In this document: positions 50,784 to 59,776 of the stretch, one piece after another | Numbering within the stretch: the first letter of the stretch is position 1 | Layout of the letters: every line of letters starts with the position of its first letter | Assembly (NCBI RefSeq): GCF_038561935.1 | Contig: NZ_CP102770.1 | Location: forward strand, 6,944,001 to 7,008,000 | Length of the DNA stretch: 64,000 bases | Reading direction: 5' to 3' | Source of the DNA: Myxococcus stipitatus | GTDB taxonomy: Bacteria > Myxococcota > Myxococcia > Myxococcales > Myxococcaceae | The notes under the pieces: generated by a model | The model's input: the letters and a program-made list of their open reading frames with translations, nothing else | What the model was told of the DNA's origin: nothing | Database searches by the model: none | Translations under genes and position numbers: made by a program

Positions 50784-51161
50784 GTGCCCAAGGTGACATT
50801 CAAGAGCCCGCTGGCCGAGGTCAGCGCGGACGTGCCCGCCGGAACCACCCTTCTGGACGCGGCCGAGCAGTGTGGTGCCCAGGTGGGCCATAGCTGTGGC
50901 GGCGTCTGCGGCTGCTCCACCTGTCACATCTGGGTGCGCAAGGGGCTCGACTCGCTGAGTGAGCAGACGGACGCGGAAGCGGACCGGCTGGACATGGGGT
51001 TCGACGTGCGCCCGTACTCCCGGTTGAGCTGCCAGACGGAGCTCGCCCAGGAGGACGTGGTGGTCGAAATCACCGAGGAGTCCCTCACCGCGTTCATGGA
51101 TGAGAACCCGGTCATCCGCCGCGGCCTCGAGGCCCAGGGGAAATGGCCGCTGAAGAAGTGA
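50784..51161 (+). CDS. fdx: [2Fe-2S] ferredoxin of the isc operon
   Basis: A 125-residue adrenodoxin-type ferredoxin that supplies electrons to cluster assembly. Cysteine ligands lie in HSCGGVCGCSTCHIW and the later SRLSCQTEL. The start is a GTG one base after the hscA stop. About 15 residues longer than E. coli Fdx, with the extra at the C-terminus (LEAQGKWPLKK). Last gene of the operon. Confidence 0.93.
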   Translation: MPKVTFKSPLAEVSADVPAGTTLLDAAEQCGAQVGHSCGGVCGCSTCHIWVRKGLDSLSEQTDAEADRLDMGFDVRPYSRLSCQTELAQEDVVVEITEESLTAFMDENPVIRRGLEAQGKWPLKK

Positions 51162-51177
51162 CGTTGTTACGTAGTTC

Positions 51178-51206
51178 TTGACGGGGCGGGGCAGTACACC
51201 TATATG
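51178..51206 (+). promoter_or_regulatory. sigma-70 promoter of tRNA-Leu
   Basis: TTGACG (51178-51183), a 17-base spacer and TATATG (51201-51206). A start near 51213 gives about 38 nt of leader before the mature tRNA end. It begins just past the fdx stop. Confidence 0.75.
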
Positions 51207-51250
51207 TCCGGCCCATCGCAGCGCGACACAGCGCGGCGGTAAACCACCTG

Positions 51251-51334
51251 CCCAGGTGGTGGAATTGGTAGACACACTAGATTCAGGGTCTAGCGCCTGC
51301 AAGGGCATGGAGGTTCGAGTCCTCTCCTGGGCAT
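51251..51334 (+). tRNA. tRNA-Leu (anticodon CAG)
   Basis: An 84-nt class II tRNA. The acceptor arms GCCCAGG and CCTGGGC pair over seven bases with A as discriminator. The D-arm contains GGTGGAATTGGTAGACAC. The anticodon stem CTAGA/TCTAG encloses TTCAGGG, giving anticodon CAG. A variable arm (CGCCTGCAAGGGCATG) and the T-arm with GGTTCGAGTCC follow. CCA is not encoded. Reads CUG leucine codons, the commonest in this GC-rich genome. Confidence 0.97.
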
Positions 51335-51344
51335 TGTCGATAAG

Positions 51345-51375
51345 GGGTCCCGGCCTGTTAGCCGGGGCCCCTTTC
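51345..51375 (+). terminator. terminator of tRNA-Leu
   Basis: GGGGTCCCGGC (51345-51355), loop CTGTTA and GCCGGGGCCCC (51362-51372) pair over 11 positions with one G-T, followed by TTTCGC. It lies 11 bp past the tRNA and may also serve the convergent membrane-protein gene. Confidence 0.8.
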
Positions 51376-51397
51376 GCATTTCTGGGGTCTGCCTCGC

Positions 51398-52489
51398 TCA
51401 CGTGCGAGCGGGCTCGACGGACTCGTGGGCCACGTGCTGCGCCGCCTCGCGCGCCAGGCTCCCGCCCTTCCGCAGATCTCGAATCCGAATCTTCCGGACG
51501 TAGACGGAGACGGCCCCCACTCCGGCCTGGCTCAGCACCGTCCCCAGGTGGGTGAGCGTGGCGAAGGCCGCCGCGTCCTCCGGTGACGAGCCCAGGCTGC
51601 GCGCCGCCCAGCTGGTGACGAAGTAGTAGAGCCCCATCCCCGCGGGGACTCCTGGCAGCGCCTGCCCCAGGGAGATGGCGCCAAGCACCACGGCGCCCGC
51701 GAAAAGGCCTCCGGGGATGGCCAGCCCCTGGAGCGCCAGCCCGTAGGCCAGCACCGACGCGAGCACCGGCCCCGCCGAGAAGAAGAGCACCTTGGCCATG
51801 CCCCCGAAGGAGCGCGCCGAGCCCAGCCCGTCGCTGACGTGGTGGAGGAAGCCCTCCAGCCGGGGGAAGCGGTGGCGGCGGTGGAGCCAGGCCGCCAGGG
51901 GCGTGGCGCCTCGGGCCAGCAGCACGACGAGGACCACCAGCCCCACGCACAGGAACACGGCCACCTGGAGCTGCCCCTGGAAGCGGGAGAGCGTGTCGCC
52001 AAAGGGGCCCAGCAGGGAGAGGGACACCACCAGCATCAGCGCGGCGAACTCCATCAGCTTGCAGACGGCCACCGTGCCCAGACACAGCAGGAACGGGATG
52101 CGCTCCGTGCGCGACAGGAGGAAGGCGCGCAGGATGTCTCCCAGCTTCCCTGGCAGCACGTTGTGGGCGAAGGCGCCAATGGCCACCAGGTGGTAGCGCT
52201 CGCGGAAGGGCACCCGCTTTCGCAGCGTGCTCTGCCACTGCACGGCCCGCAGCGGGATGACACTCCCCTGGAGCAGCACGAAGGGAATCAGCCACACGAG
52301 GTGCCCGGGCAGGTCTCCCAGGAAGTCCGCGAACGAGAAGCGCGGCACCAGCAGCGGCCCCGGCCCGCGGGGGTTCCAGCGGAAGAAGGCCGTGGAGAGC
52401 AGGACGAGGGAGAACAGCGTCCCCAACACCACGAACAGCACCTGGGAGAGACTCCCGCCTCTCGGTGAAGGCCGAGGCCCCCGGCTCAC
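51398..52489 (-). CDS. lysylphosphatidylglycerol synthase-type (UPF0104/AglD) membrane protein
   Basis: A 363-residue protein with about eight membrane helices. It shows the UPF0104 pattern: RAVQWQSTLRKR, GAFAHNVLPGKLGDILRAFLLSR, and GAISLGQALPGVPAGMGLYYFVTSWA. The GTG start at 52489 overlaps the stop of the upstream phosphodiesterase-like gene as GTGA. Proteins of this family form the flippase-like half of MprF or act in glycolipid synthesis. Likely works with the overlapping gene at the inner membrane. Confidence 0.82.
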   Translation of the reverse strand: MSRGPRPSPRGGSLSQVLFVVLGTLFSLVLLSTAFFRWNPRGPGPLLVPRFSFADFLGDLPGHLVWLIPFVLLQGSVIPLRAVQWQSTLRKRVPFRERYHLVAIGAFAHNVLPGKLGDILRAFLLSRTERIPFLLCLGTVAVCKLMEFAALMLVVSLSLLGPFGDTLSRFQGQLQVAVFLCVGLVVLVVLLARGATPLAAWLHRRHRFPRLEGFLHHVSDGLGSARSFGGMAKVLFFSAGPVLASVLAYGLALQGLAIPGGLFAGAVVLGAISLGQALPGVPAGMGLYYFVTSWAARSLGSSPEDAAAFATLTHLGTVLSQAGVGAVSVYVRKIRIRDLRKGGSLAREAAQHVAHESVEPART

Positions 52490-54069
52490 GGCGCCCACCG
52501 CAGGCAGCGCGCGGGCTCCAGGTAGGCCTCGGCGAGCCGGTCGTGAAGGTCCACGCAGTGGCTCAACCCGGACAGGTCCACGGGGGCATCCGCGGGCCAG
52601 CACACCAGGCTGTTGGCCTCCGTGCGCGTCAGGCCCCCGTGCGAGCCGAACTCCCAGGCGAAGCCCACAGTGCCGCCTCGGCGCACCGCCTCGCCGAAGA
52701 GCACCAGGTCACCCGCCGTCGTCATGGAGGGCAAGCCTCGGAGGAAGTCCCTCACGGCGAGGCGGCTGAACTCGGAGGACAGCGGCGCGCGCTCCAGGTC
52801 TTCCAGGCCATAGACACCGCCCTGCACCACCAGCACGGCGGAGCGGCCCCGCTTCATCGCGACCAGCCCCACGTCCGGGTTTCGCGTCGCGCGCGCCACC
52901 ACCTCCGGGTAGCGCGCCAGCAGAGCATGGGCTTCCAGCGCCTCGTGCTCACCGGAGAGATAGACGTGGGCGAAGTTGCCGCACTCGACGACCACGGGCG
53001 TGAAGGGCTCGCGAGGACGCACGTCCTGCTCCGGCCGAGCACGGCCATCACACAGCCCCCGCAGCACGTCATCGGAGAGCGGCACGGGGGGCCCGTCGAG
53101 GAGCAGGGGCCTCAGACGCGCGCCCTGCCGCTGCTCCAGGGGGACACTGTCCACGTGGCCGTGGTCCGAGAGGATGACGACGTCGTAGGGCCGCTCCACC
53201 GAGCGCGCCATCGCATAGAGCTCCGCGAGGTACGCATCCACGCGGTGCAGCTCCGAGCGCGCCAGCGTCGAGCGCGGGCCTCGGCGGTGCGCCGTCTCGT
53301 CGTAGTTGCCGTACACCAGGTAGATGACGGGCACGCCGCGCGCCATGTCCACCAGGGCCTTGGTGTGCGCGAAGCTCCACCCCAACCGCTGGAAGAAGAT
53401 GCGGCTGACGAGGAAGGCGCTCTCGTGGCTCCAGCTCCCCAGGGCACGAGCCCAGCGCACCGTCTCTCGCGCCGCGTGCCACGTCTCCGCGCCCAACGAG
53501 CGCAGGAAGGACCAGACACTTCGCGTCCGCCCCGAGGACAGGCCCATCATCTCGTAGGAGAAGGCCTGGGCCATCAGCTTCAGGCTGCCCAGCGTGCTCA
53601 TGCTCAGCGCGTTCTCCGCGCCCGCACGGAACAGCGTGAAGTACCCATGGCCTCCGCCATCCAGCAGGCTGTCGCGCCCGGTGCCCCGCAGTCGCCGCTC
53701 GATTTCCAGCGCGTCCGAGGGCACGTTCATCCGCAGCTCACGTCCCAGCTCGCGGTCGAACCAGGAGTACGCCGGCAGATTGGAGTGCCTCAGCCCGTAC
53801 AGGAGCCCCGCTTGGAAGTACGGCGTGGAGGTCGGCGCGCCCCAAAAGGCGTCATCCAGGAGAAACTCGCCGGACCGGATGAGTCGGGAGAAGAACGGTA
53901 GTTGGCCGGCAACCATCGCCTCGTCCAGAAGGGCTTTGGGTACGCCGTCAAGGTGGACAATCAACAGGTTCCTGCGCCCATGCGCCGCCACGGGCGGAAC
54001 TTTCGAACGAATCCGCCGCGCAAGCGCACGTGCCCACATCCCAGAAGTTGGAGTCATGGCAGCACTCAC
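52486..54069 (-). CDS. alkaline phosphatase-superfamily (type I phosphodiesterase-like) protein
   Basis: About 527 residues from a GTG at 54069 (GGGGAG eight bases upstream); an ATG at 54057 is the alternative. Metal-site segments of the alkaline phosphatase/nucleotide pyrophosphatase fold are seen: LLIVHLDGVPKALLDEAM with the catalytic neighbourhood ending FWGAPTSTPYFQAG, YGNYDETAHRRGP, and VVILSDHGHVDSVP. The later half contains HGGLTRTEAN and other conserved His. No signal peptide. Translational overlap with the flippase-like gene suggests joint action on a membrane-linked phosphate ester; substrate unknown. Confidence 0.78.
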   Translation of the reverse strand: MSAAMTPTSGMWARALARRIRSKVPPVAAHGRRNLLIVHLDGVPKALLDEAMVAGQLPFFSRLIRSGEFLLDDAFWGAPTSTPYFQAGLLYGLRHSNLPAYSWFDRELGRELRMNVPSDALEIERRLRGTGRDSLLDGGGHGYFTLFRAGAENALSMSTLGSLKLMAQAFSYEMMGLSSGRTRSVWSFLRSLGAETWHAARETVRWARALGSWSHESAFLVSRIFFQRLGWSFAHTKALVDMARGVPVIYLVYGNYDETAHRRGPRSTLARSELHRVDAYLAELYAMARSVERPYDVVILSDHGHVDSVPLEQRQGARLRPLLLDGPPVPLSDDVLRGLCDGRARPEQDVRPREPFTPVVVECGNFAHVYLSGEHEALEAHALLARYPEVVARATRNPDVGLVAMKRGRSAVLVVQGGVYGLEDLERAPLSSEFSRLAVRDFLRGLPSMTTAGDLVLFGEAVRRGGTVGFAWEFGSHGGLTRTEANSLVCWPADAPVDLSGLSHCVDLHDRLAEAYLEPARCLRWAP

Positions 54070-54221
54070 GTTGACGACTCCCCTCCCCCAGCAGCCAAAA
54101 TGAGCACTTGGGGGGACGGCCGCCTTCAGTCGAAGGCAGCCCTCCTGGAATGCAGGCGGGCAAGTAGCGCCGTCCTTCTGTCGGGATGGTTCCGACACAG
54201 TGACGCGTCACCACGGTCCCC

Positions 54222-55394
54222 ATGCTCCTTCCCGCTGTCCTGCTCGTCATTCTTGCCGCCGCGCCGGTGAAGTCGCCCTCCCGGCCAGCGCCAGGACTGC
54301 CCCCCACGCAGACGGACTCCGGCTCGGACATCATCGCGCTGCCGATGATGACGTTCAGCTCCGACCACGGGCTGAGCTACGGCGCGGTCGGCGGCATCTA
54401 CCTGTACGGCCCGGGCAAGACGCCGTACGCGCATGGCATCGGCGCGCAGGTGCTGTTCAGCAGCCGAGGCGTGCAGAGCCACTACCTGCGCTACGACGGG
54501 CCTCGGCTCATCGGACCGCTGCGGCTGGAGGCGGGGCTCGAGTACAAGCGGGAGCTGCGCAGTCCCTTCTTCGGTGCGGGCAACCTGTCCGCGCCCGACT
54601 TCCGCGGCGACGTGGACAATGAGCGCTACGCCTTCGACAAGGGAGCGCCCGGCGCGTGGTTCCGACTGCGAGGCCGCCCCTTCGGGCCCCAGCATCCGCT
54701 CCAGTCCTACGTCGGCTACGCGTGGCGCTACACGAGCGTGGATGCGTATGACCACTCCATGCTGACGCAGCAGCGTCCGCTCGGAATCGAGGGCGGCTCC
54801 ACGGGCCAGCTCCTGGTCGGCGCGCTGTGGGACACCCGCGACGACGAGACGGACCCGCTGGAGGGCGGCGTGGAGGAGATCGCGCTGCGTGTCTCCGGAC
54901 AGGCCACGGGCAGCCGATACCAGTACGCGGGCATCACCTTGAGCGAGCGCCGCTACGTGCGGCTCTCATCGCGCCTGACGCTCGCGCAGCGGCTGACGCT
55001 GGACATGCTGTTCGGCGACGTCCCGTTCTTCGAGTGGAGCAACACGGGCGGCGTCAACGTGTCCGAGGGTATCGGCGGCATGAGCAGCGTGCGCGGCATC
55101 GAGCGCAACCGCTTCTCCGGCAACATCAAGGCGTTCACCAACACGGAGCTGCGCTTCCACGCCGCGAACCTCCAGGTCTTCGGCAAGAGCATGAAGGTGG
55201 GCGCGGTGATGTTCCTGGACCTGGGCCGCGTGTGGCACCCGGGCGTCCCGGACGGCGAGTGGCACGAGTGGCACCCGGGCATCGGCGGAGGCGTGCGCCT
55301 GTCCCGGCGCGCCGCCATCGTCCGCCTGGACTACGCGCGCTCGACGGAGACGGGACGCCAGCGCGTCTACGTCACCTTCGGCCACATGTTCTGA
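54222..55394 (+). CDS. Omp85/BamA-like surface antigen domain protein
   Basis: A 390-residue outer-membrane protein. Signal peptide MLLPAVLLVILAAAP. The mature sequence consists of beta-strands with the Omp85 pattern (LSYGAVGGIYLYGPG, VGALWDTRDDETDPLEGG near residue 205, GGMSSVRGIERNRF near residue 285) and ends VYVTFGHMF. The conserved loop VRGIERNRF corresponds to the V-R-G-F/Y motif inside Omp85 barrels. No POTRA domains, so not a full BamA. It is convergent with mvaK2, with one base between stops. Confidence 0.85.
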   Translation: MLLPAVLLVILAAAPVKSPSRPAPGLPPTQTDSGSDIIALPMMTFSSDHGLSYGAVGGIYLYGPGKTPYAHGIGAQVLFSSRGVQSHYLRYDGPRLIGPLRLEAGLEYKRELRSPFFGAGNLSAPDFRGDVDNERYAFDKGAPGAWFRLRGRPFGPQHPLQSYVGYAWRYTSVDAYDHSMLTQQRPLGIEGGSTGQLLVGALWDTRDDETDPLEGGVEEIALRVSGQATGSRYQYAGITLSERRYVRLSSRLTLAQRLTLDMLFGDVPFFEWSNTGGVNVSEGIGGMSSVRGIERNRFSGNIKAFTNTELRFHAANLQVFGKSMKVGAVMFLDLGRVWHPGVPDGEWHEWHPGIGGGVRLSRRAAIVRLDYARSTETGRQRVYVTFGHMF

Positions 55395-55395
55395 G

Positions 55396-56475
55396 TCAGA
55401 CGAGCGCGTCCATCCACGCGCGAAGCCGCGCGTCCACGTGCGTCTCTCCGCGCACGCCGGGCTCGGGCTCCAGCAGCAGCGTGTGGAAGCCGCGAGCCTC
55501 CAGTCCCTTGCACAGCTCGGCGCGCGCCTCCCCGTCCGGCGCGAAGAGGATGCAGCCGTCTCCTCCCCCCGCGCCCGACAGCTTGCCCGCGCAGCCGTAG
55601 GCGGACGCCATCGACAGCACACGCCGCATGGCCTCCGTCTCCAGCGGGCCCAGCTCCAGCAGCAACGCGTGCTGCGCCGTCACGGCCTCGGTGAAGGCTC
55701 GGAAGTCGCCTCCCGCGAGGCCCTCCTCCACGGCCTGCCCCACCGTGTCGGAGCGGGCCACGAAGGCGCGCCGGCCCACCTCTTCCAGCCGCGCCTCCAC
55801 CTGGCCGATGAGCACCTTCGTGGAGGCACTCTCGCCCGTGAACGCATACGCCATGGCCACGCGAGGCGCGGGCAGCCGCCACACGTCCACCGAGGGGGAC
55901 TCCGCCAGCGCCGCCCCCAGCCGCCCGCCGTTGCTCGCGTCCACCAGCGGCGACACGTCGTAGCGCCGATAGCGCAGCACGCCGCCCGCGAAGCTCGCCG
56001 CCACGTCGCCGCCGCTGCCCTTGCCGCCCTGTCCCAGCGTGTGCGCCAGGAGCGCGAGCTTCAGCGTGTCGTGGCGCTCCTCGAGCACATAGCGCGCACC
56101 TTCAGCCGCCAGCACCGTCGCACACGCGCTGCCGCCCATGCCCAGCTTCTGGCCATTGGGGCCCACCGCGGAAGGCGCTATCGCGAGGTCGAAGCCCGGG
56201 CTCGCGCGGCCATGCGCCCGCAGCGCCTCGTCGAGCGCACGCGCGACGAAGAGGAACCCCTGCGGCACCTCGCGCGCCCAGCGAACACCCTTCGGCGTCA
56301 CGCTGCCCGCGAGCGTCCCTTCCTCCAGGCAGACGTGCACGCGCGCATCCTCGCGCCGCCGCACATAGGCCCCGGTGCGCGGCGCCACCGCCGCCACGCG
56401 CGCCACCCCGCCCCACAGCACCGCGTACTCGCCGGAGACGAACAGCTTGCCCGGCGCCGAGAGGGCGCGGTCCAT
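55396..56475 (-). CDS. mvaK2: phosphomevalonate kinase (GHMP family)
   Basis: A 359-residue GHMP kinase that phosphorylates mevalonate 5-phosphate. N-terminal APGKLFVSGEYAVLWGG, central ATP loop KLGMGGSACATVLAAEGA, C-terminal GAGGGDGCI. It overlaps the mvaD stop by one base (TGATG). The family assignment between mevalonate, phosphomevalonate and diphosphomevalonate enzymes follows from the GEYAVL pattern and the order of the operon. Last gene of the mevalonate operon. Confidence 0.88.
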   Translation of the reverse strand: MDRALSAPGKLFVSGEYAVLWGGVARVAAVAPRTGAYVRRREDARVHVCLEEGTLAGSVTPKGVRWAREVPQGFLFVARALDEALRAHGRASPGFDLAIAPSAVGPNGQKLGMGGSACATVLAAEGARYVLEERHDTLKLALLAHTLGQGGKGSGGDVAASFAGGVLRYRRYDVSPLVDASNGGRLGAALAESPSVDVWRLPAPRVAMAYAFTGESASTKVLIGQVEARLEEVGRRAFVARSDTVGQAVEEGLAGGDFRAFTEAVTAQHALLLELGPLETEAMRRVLSMASAYGCAGKLSGAGGGDGCILFAPDGEARAELCKGLEARGFHTLLLEPEPGVRGETHVDARLRAWMDALV

Positions 56476-57461
56476 CAGAACAGGTGCTCCTGCTTCAGCA
56501 CCGCGTCGCCACCGGGCACGCAGCGGACCACGTCGAGCGCGCCACACGCACGCGCCAGCGCCTCCGCCGCCACCTCGTTCGCCGCGTTGGTCAGCAGCAC
56601 CGGGTTGGGCCCCGCGTCCAGCGTGAACCAGACGGGCACGCCCTTCTTGCGCGCCTCGCGCAGCTGCTGGATGAGCCCCAGCGTGCCCGCGTTGAGGTAG
56701 CAGAGCGGCGGGTCGGCCGCGAGCGACGTGGCATGCATCCGCCACGCGTTGCGCTCACACAGCTCTCCCAGTCCCTGCAAGTCCTTCCGGGCGATGAACT
56801 CACGCGCGCGAGGCACCTCCGCCTCCGCGTCGCGCACCCAGGCCGGGTAGTACGGACTGGTCTCCACCGTCTGCTTCATGCCGTCGCGGGACTTCACGTC
56901 CTTCTCGCCCCGGTCGACGACGGCCACCACCATGCGCAGGTCCGGCCAGTGCGCCGCATCGAAGCGCTGCACCGCGTAGCTGTCCTCGCCATCCGGACGC
57001 TCGCCGCGCAGCCACTCGCAGAAGCCGCCTTCCACGCTGCGGCACGCCGAGCCACTGCCCAGCCGCGCCAGGATGCTCGCCGCGCGCGCGTCCGACGGGA
57101 GCCCCGCCGCCGCGCGCCCCGCCACCGCCAGCGCCGCGAAGCCCGCCGCGCTGCTCGCCAGTCCCGCCGCCATGGGGAAGTCCCCGCGCGACACCACCTT
57201 CGCGGGCCCCAGCTCCTGCTTCGTCTGCGCGCGCACCGACTCCAGGAGCTTCAGCACGCGCTCGCGCTCGCTGCCCTTCGCGGTGTGGCCATTGATGTCC
57301 ACCGCGTCCGTCGCCACACCGAACTCCACCGTCGTCGTCACCGACAGCGGCGACAGCGTCATGGACAGGCTGGACTGGTGCGGAAGAATCAGCGCGTCGT
57401 CCCGCTTCCCCCAGTACTTCACCAGGGCGATGTTGGGATGCGCCAGGGCTGTGGCTTTCAT
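56475..57461 (-). CDS. mvaD: diphosphomevalonate decarboxylase
   Basis: A 328-residue enzyme that makes isopentenyl diphosphate from mevalonate diphosphate with ATP. N-terminal MKATALAHPNIALVKYWGKRDDALILP, the catalytic GLASSAAGFAALA region, SGSACRSVEGGFCEW, and DAGPNPVLL. The ATG at 57461 matches the family N-terminus; a GTG at 57473 would overlap the mvaK1 stop as GTGA and is the alternative. Third enzyme of the operon's kinase-decarboxylase set. Confidence 0.95.
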   Translation of the reverse strand: MKATALAHPNIALVKYWGKRDDALILPHQSSLSMTLSPLSVTTTVEFGVATDAVDINGHTAKGSERERVLKLLESVRAQTKQELGPAKVVSRGDFPMAAGLASSAAGFAALAVAGRAAAGLPSDARAASILARLGSGSACRSVEGGFCEWLRGERPDGEDSYAVQRFDAAHWPDLRMVVAVVDRGEKDVKSRDGMKQTVETSPYYPAWVRDAEAEVPRAREFIARKDLQGLGELCERNAWRMHATSLAADPPLCYLNAGTLGLIQQLREARKKGVPVWFTLDAGPNPVLLTNAANEVAAEALARACGALDVVRCVPGGDAVLKQEHLF

Positions 57462-57469
57462 GGGAACTC

Positions 57470-58402
57470 TCACAACGCCCGCGGACCCGCGAGCTGGCTG
57501 CTGAAGCAGCGCACACCTTGCCGGGTGAGCTGGACCACCGCGGCCTCAGGATCAGTGAACAGACCGACCACGGCCCCGCCGTCCCCACCCGCGCCGGTGA
57601 GCTTGGCGCCCAGCGCGCCCAGGCTCCGCAGTCGATACACCATCTCTTCCAACGGCGTCGAAGACAGGCCCAGCGCCGACAGGAGCCCCTGGTTGACGTT
57701 CATCGCGTCCCCCAGCGCCTCCAGGTCTCCCGCCTCCACCGCCTTCGCCCCCTCCGACGCCAGCTTCCCCATCTCCTTGAAGATGCGCTGGTAGCGCTCC
57801 GGCCAGCGCGCCTGCCGCTGCCGCAACGCCGCCACCGTCTTCTTCGTGGGGCTGCGCTCGCCCGCCAGCGCCACCACCACCTTCAGCGCGCGCGGACTGT
57901 CCACCGTCTTGCCCTTGCCCACAGAGGACGCCCCCGGCTGCTTGCGGTAGAGGAGCAGCTGCTCCTCCGCGCTCGTCGTGTGGTCCACGCCGGAGGGCGT
58001 GCCGTGGAACTCCTGCTCCATCGCCCACGCCAGGCGCGCGGCCTCCTTGGGCGAGGGCGGCTTGCCCGCGGCGAGCAGCAGCATGCGCGCGCACGCGACG
58101 GACAGTGCGGCGGAGCTGCCCAGCCCCACGGCCAGCGGCAGCTCCGGGTCCAACGACACCTTCACGGGCGGCTCGCCCACGAGCTTTGCGGCGCGAGCGA
58201 AGGCCCCCTGCAAGAGCGTCCGCTGCGCCCGGTTCAGCGTGGAGGGCAGGACGAGCTGGCATTTCTTCGCCGGCACGCCTCGCGCCTTCACGCCCTGGGA
58301 CAGCGGGCCCGCCAGCGCGGGGTGGCCATAGACGACGCTGTGCTCACCCAGGAGGATGACCTTGCCAGCGCCAAACGTGGACAGGGAATTTCCAGGGGTC
58401 AC
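57470..58402 (-). CDS. mvaK1: mevalonate kinase
   Basis: A 310-residue GHMP kinase. It begins with FGAGKVILLGEHSVVYGHPAL, followed by the ATP loop LAVGLGSSAALSVACARML, the substrate segment HGTPSGVDHTTS, and the GAKLTGAGGDGGAVVGL C-terminal motif. The start is a GTG at 58402, six bases after the mvaA stop. Downstream overlap or near-overlap with mvaD suggests coupled translation. Confidence 0.92.
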   Translation of the reverse strand: MTPGNSLSTFGAGKVILLGEHSVVYGHPALAGPLSQGVKARGVPAKKCQLVLPSTLNRAQRTLLQGAFARAAKLVGEPPVKVSLDPELPLAVGLGSSAALSVACARMLLLAAGKPPSPKEAARLAWAMEQEFHGTPSGVDHTTSAEEQLLLYRKQPGASSVGKGKTVDSPRALKVVVALAGERSPTKKTVAALRQRQARWPERYQRIFKEMGKLASEGAKAVEAGDLEALGDAMNVNQGLLSALGLSSTPLEEMVYRLRSLGALGAKLTGAGGDGGAVVGLFTDPEAAVVQLTRQGVRCFSSQLAGPRAL

Positions 58403-58407
58403 GGCGC

Positions 58408-59736
58408 TCAGAGAGTCGTACCGGTGGCTGCCGCGGCGTCCTCGGCGGACAGGCTGGCGAGAATCTCCCGCGCCTTCTCCACCTTCACGTGCCCCGCCTT
58501 CACCAGCAGGTCCGCGAGCTTCTCCACCCAGTCCCCACGCGCGCCCGCCGTCACCGCCACGCAGCGCGCGTGCAGCGCCATGTGGCCCTTCTGGATGCCG
58601 ATGCTGCCCAGCGCCCGGAGCGCCGCGAAGTTCTGCGCGAGCCCCACCGCCGCGAACACCATGGACAGCTCGCGCACGCTCGACGCGCGCAGGAGCTTGA
58701 GCGCCAACTGCACGCCCGGGTGGACCTTGATGGGGCCGCCCACCATGCCCAGCGCCATGGGCAGCTCGATGCGGCCCACCAGGTGCCCTTCCTCCAGGTA
58801 CCACGTCGACAGCGGACGGTACTGGCCGCCCCGGCAGGCGAACGCGTGCGCACCGGCCTCGATGGCGCGCCAGTCCTGCCCCGTGGCGATGGCCACCGAG
58901 TCGATGCCGTTCATCACGCCCTTGTTGTGCGTGGCCGCGCGGTACGGGTCCGCCTCCGCGAAGCGGCTGGCCTGCGCGATGCCCTCGGCGATGACCTCAC
59001 CGGGCATCTCGAAGTCCGCCAGCAGCGACAGCGGGATGCGGCACGTGGCGCGCGACAGCCGGCGGTCCGCCAGGTTGGAGAGGATGCGCAGGTACACCTT
59101 GCCGCCGGTGATCTGCTCCACGAGCGGCGCCACGCCCTCCGCCACGGTGTTGATGAGGTTGGCCCCCATCGCCTCCTGCGTGTCGATGAGGACATGGACG
59201 ACGAGCAGCGGCTCACCGCGCGGGCCCTCGGGGGCCGGCAGCACGCGAACCTCCACGTCCTTGGCGCCGCCCCCCCGGGCCACCATGGCCGGGTGGAAGC
59301 TGTTGGCCAGCGCGAGGATCTGCTCCTTGTGCGCGAGAATCTTCTCCGTGGCCTCGGTCGGGTCGCCGTACCGGGTGACCTGGATCTGGCCAATCATCAT
59401 CGACTCGTCAGCCTCGGCGCTGAAGCCTCCGGCCTCGCGGACGATCTTCGCGGCGAACGACACCGCGGCCACCACGGACGGCTCCTCCACCGCCATGGGG
59501 ACCAGGTAGTCGCGCCCGTTGACCTGGAGGTTGAGCCCCAGGCCCAGCGGCAGGGAGAAGGTCCCCACCGCGTTCTCAATCATCTGGTTGGCCAGCACCG
59601 GCTGCAGGGCCTCGGTCCCACGCAGCTGCTCCAAGTCACCGGGCGACAGCCGGAACATGCGGGCGAGCTGCGCGAGGCGCTCGTCCATCGGCAGCTTGTG
59701 GAACCCGGCGAGCCGGGACGTCACCGTCTCAGACAT
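58408..59736 (-). CDS. mvaA: HMG-CoA reductase, class II
   Basis: A 442-residue enzyme reducing HMG-CoA to mevalonate. Class II pattern: ENAVGTFSLPLGLGLN near residue 54, KDVEVRVLP, DTQEAMGANLINTVAE, HNKGVMNGIDSVAIATGQDWRAIEAGAHAFA, and GIQKGHMALHAR near residue 385 with the catalytic His. AAGGAAG lies about nine bases before the ATG. It is 40 bp downstream of fni. Used here for biosynthesis, although class II enzymes are often catabolic. Confidence 0.96.
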   Translation of the reverse strand: MSETVTSRLAGFHKLPMDERLAQLARMFRLSPGDLEQLRGTEALQPVLANQMIENAVGTFSLPLGLGLNLQVNGRDYLVPMAVEEPSVVAAVSFAAKIVREAGGFSAEADESMMIGQIQVTRYGDPTEATEKILAHKEQILALANSFHPAMVARGGGAKDVEVRVLPAPEGPRGEPLLVVHVLIDTQEAMGANLINTVAEGVAPLVEQITGGKVYLRILSNLADRRLSRATCRIPLSLLADFEMPGEVIAEGIAQASRFAEADPYRAATHNKGVMNGIDSVAIATGQDWRAIEAGAHAFACRGGQYRPLSTWYLEEGHLVGRIELPMALGMVGGPIKVHPGVQLALKLLRASSVRELSMVFAAVGLAQNFAALRALGSIGIQKGHMALHARCVAVTAGARGDWVEKLADLLVKAGHVKVEKAREILASLSAEDAAAATGTTL

Positions 59737-59776
59737 ATTGAGTCTTCCTTCTTTCCCACGTCGACGGACACCCGCA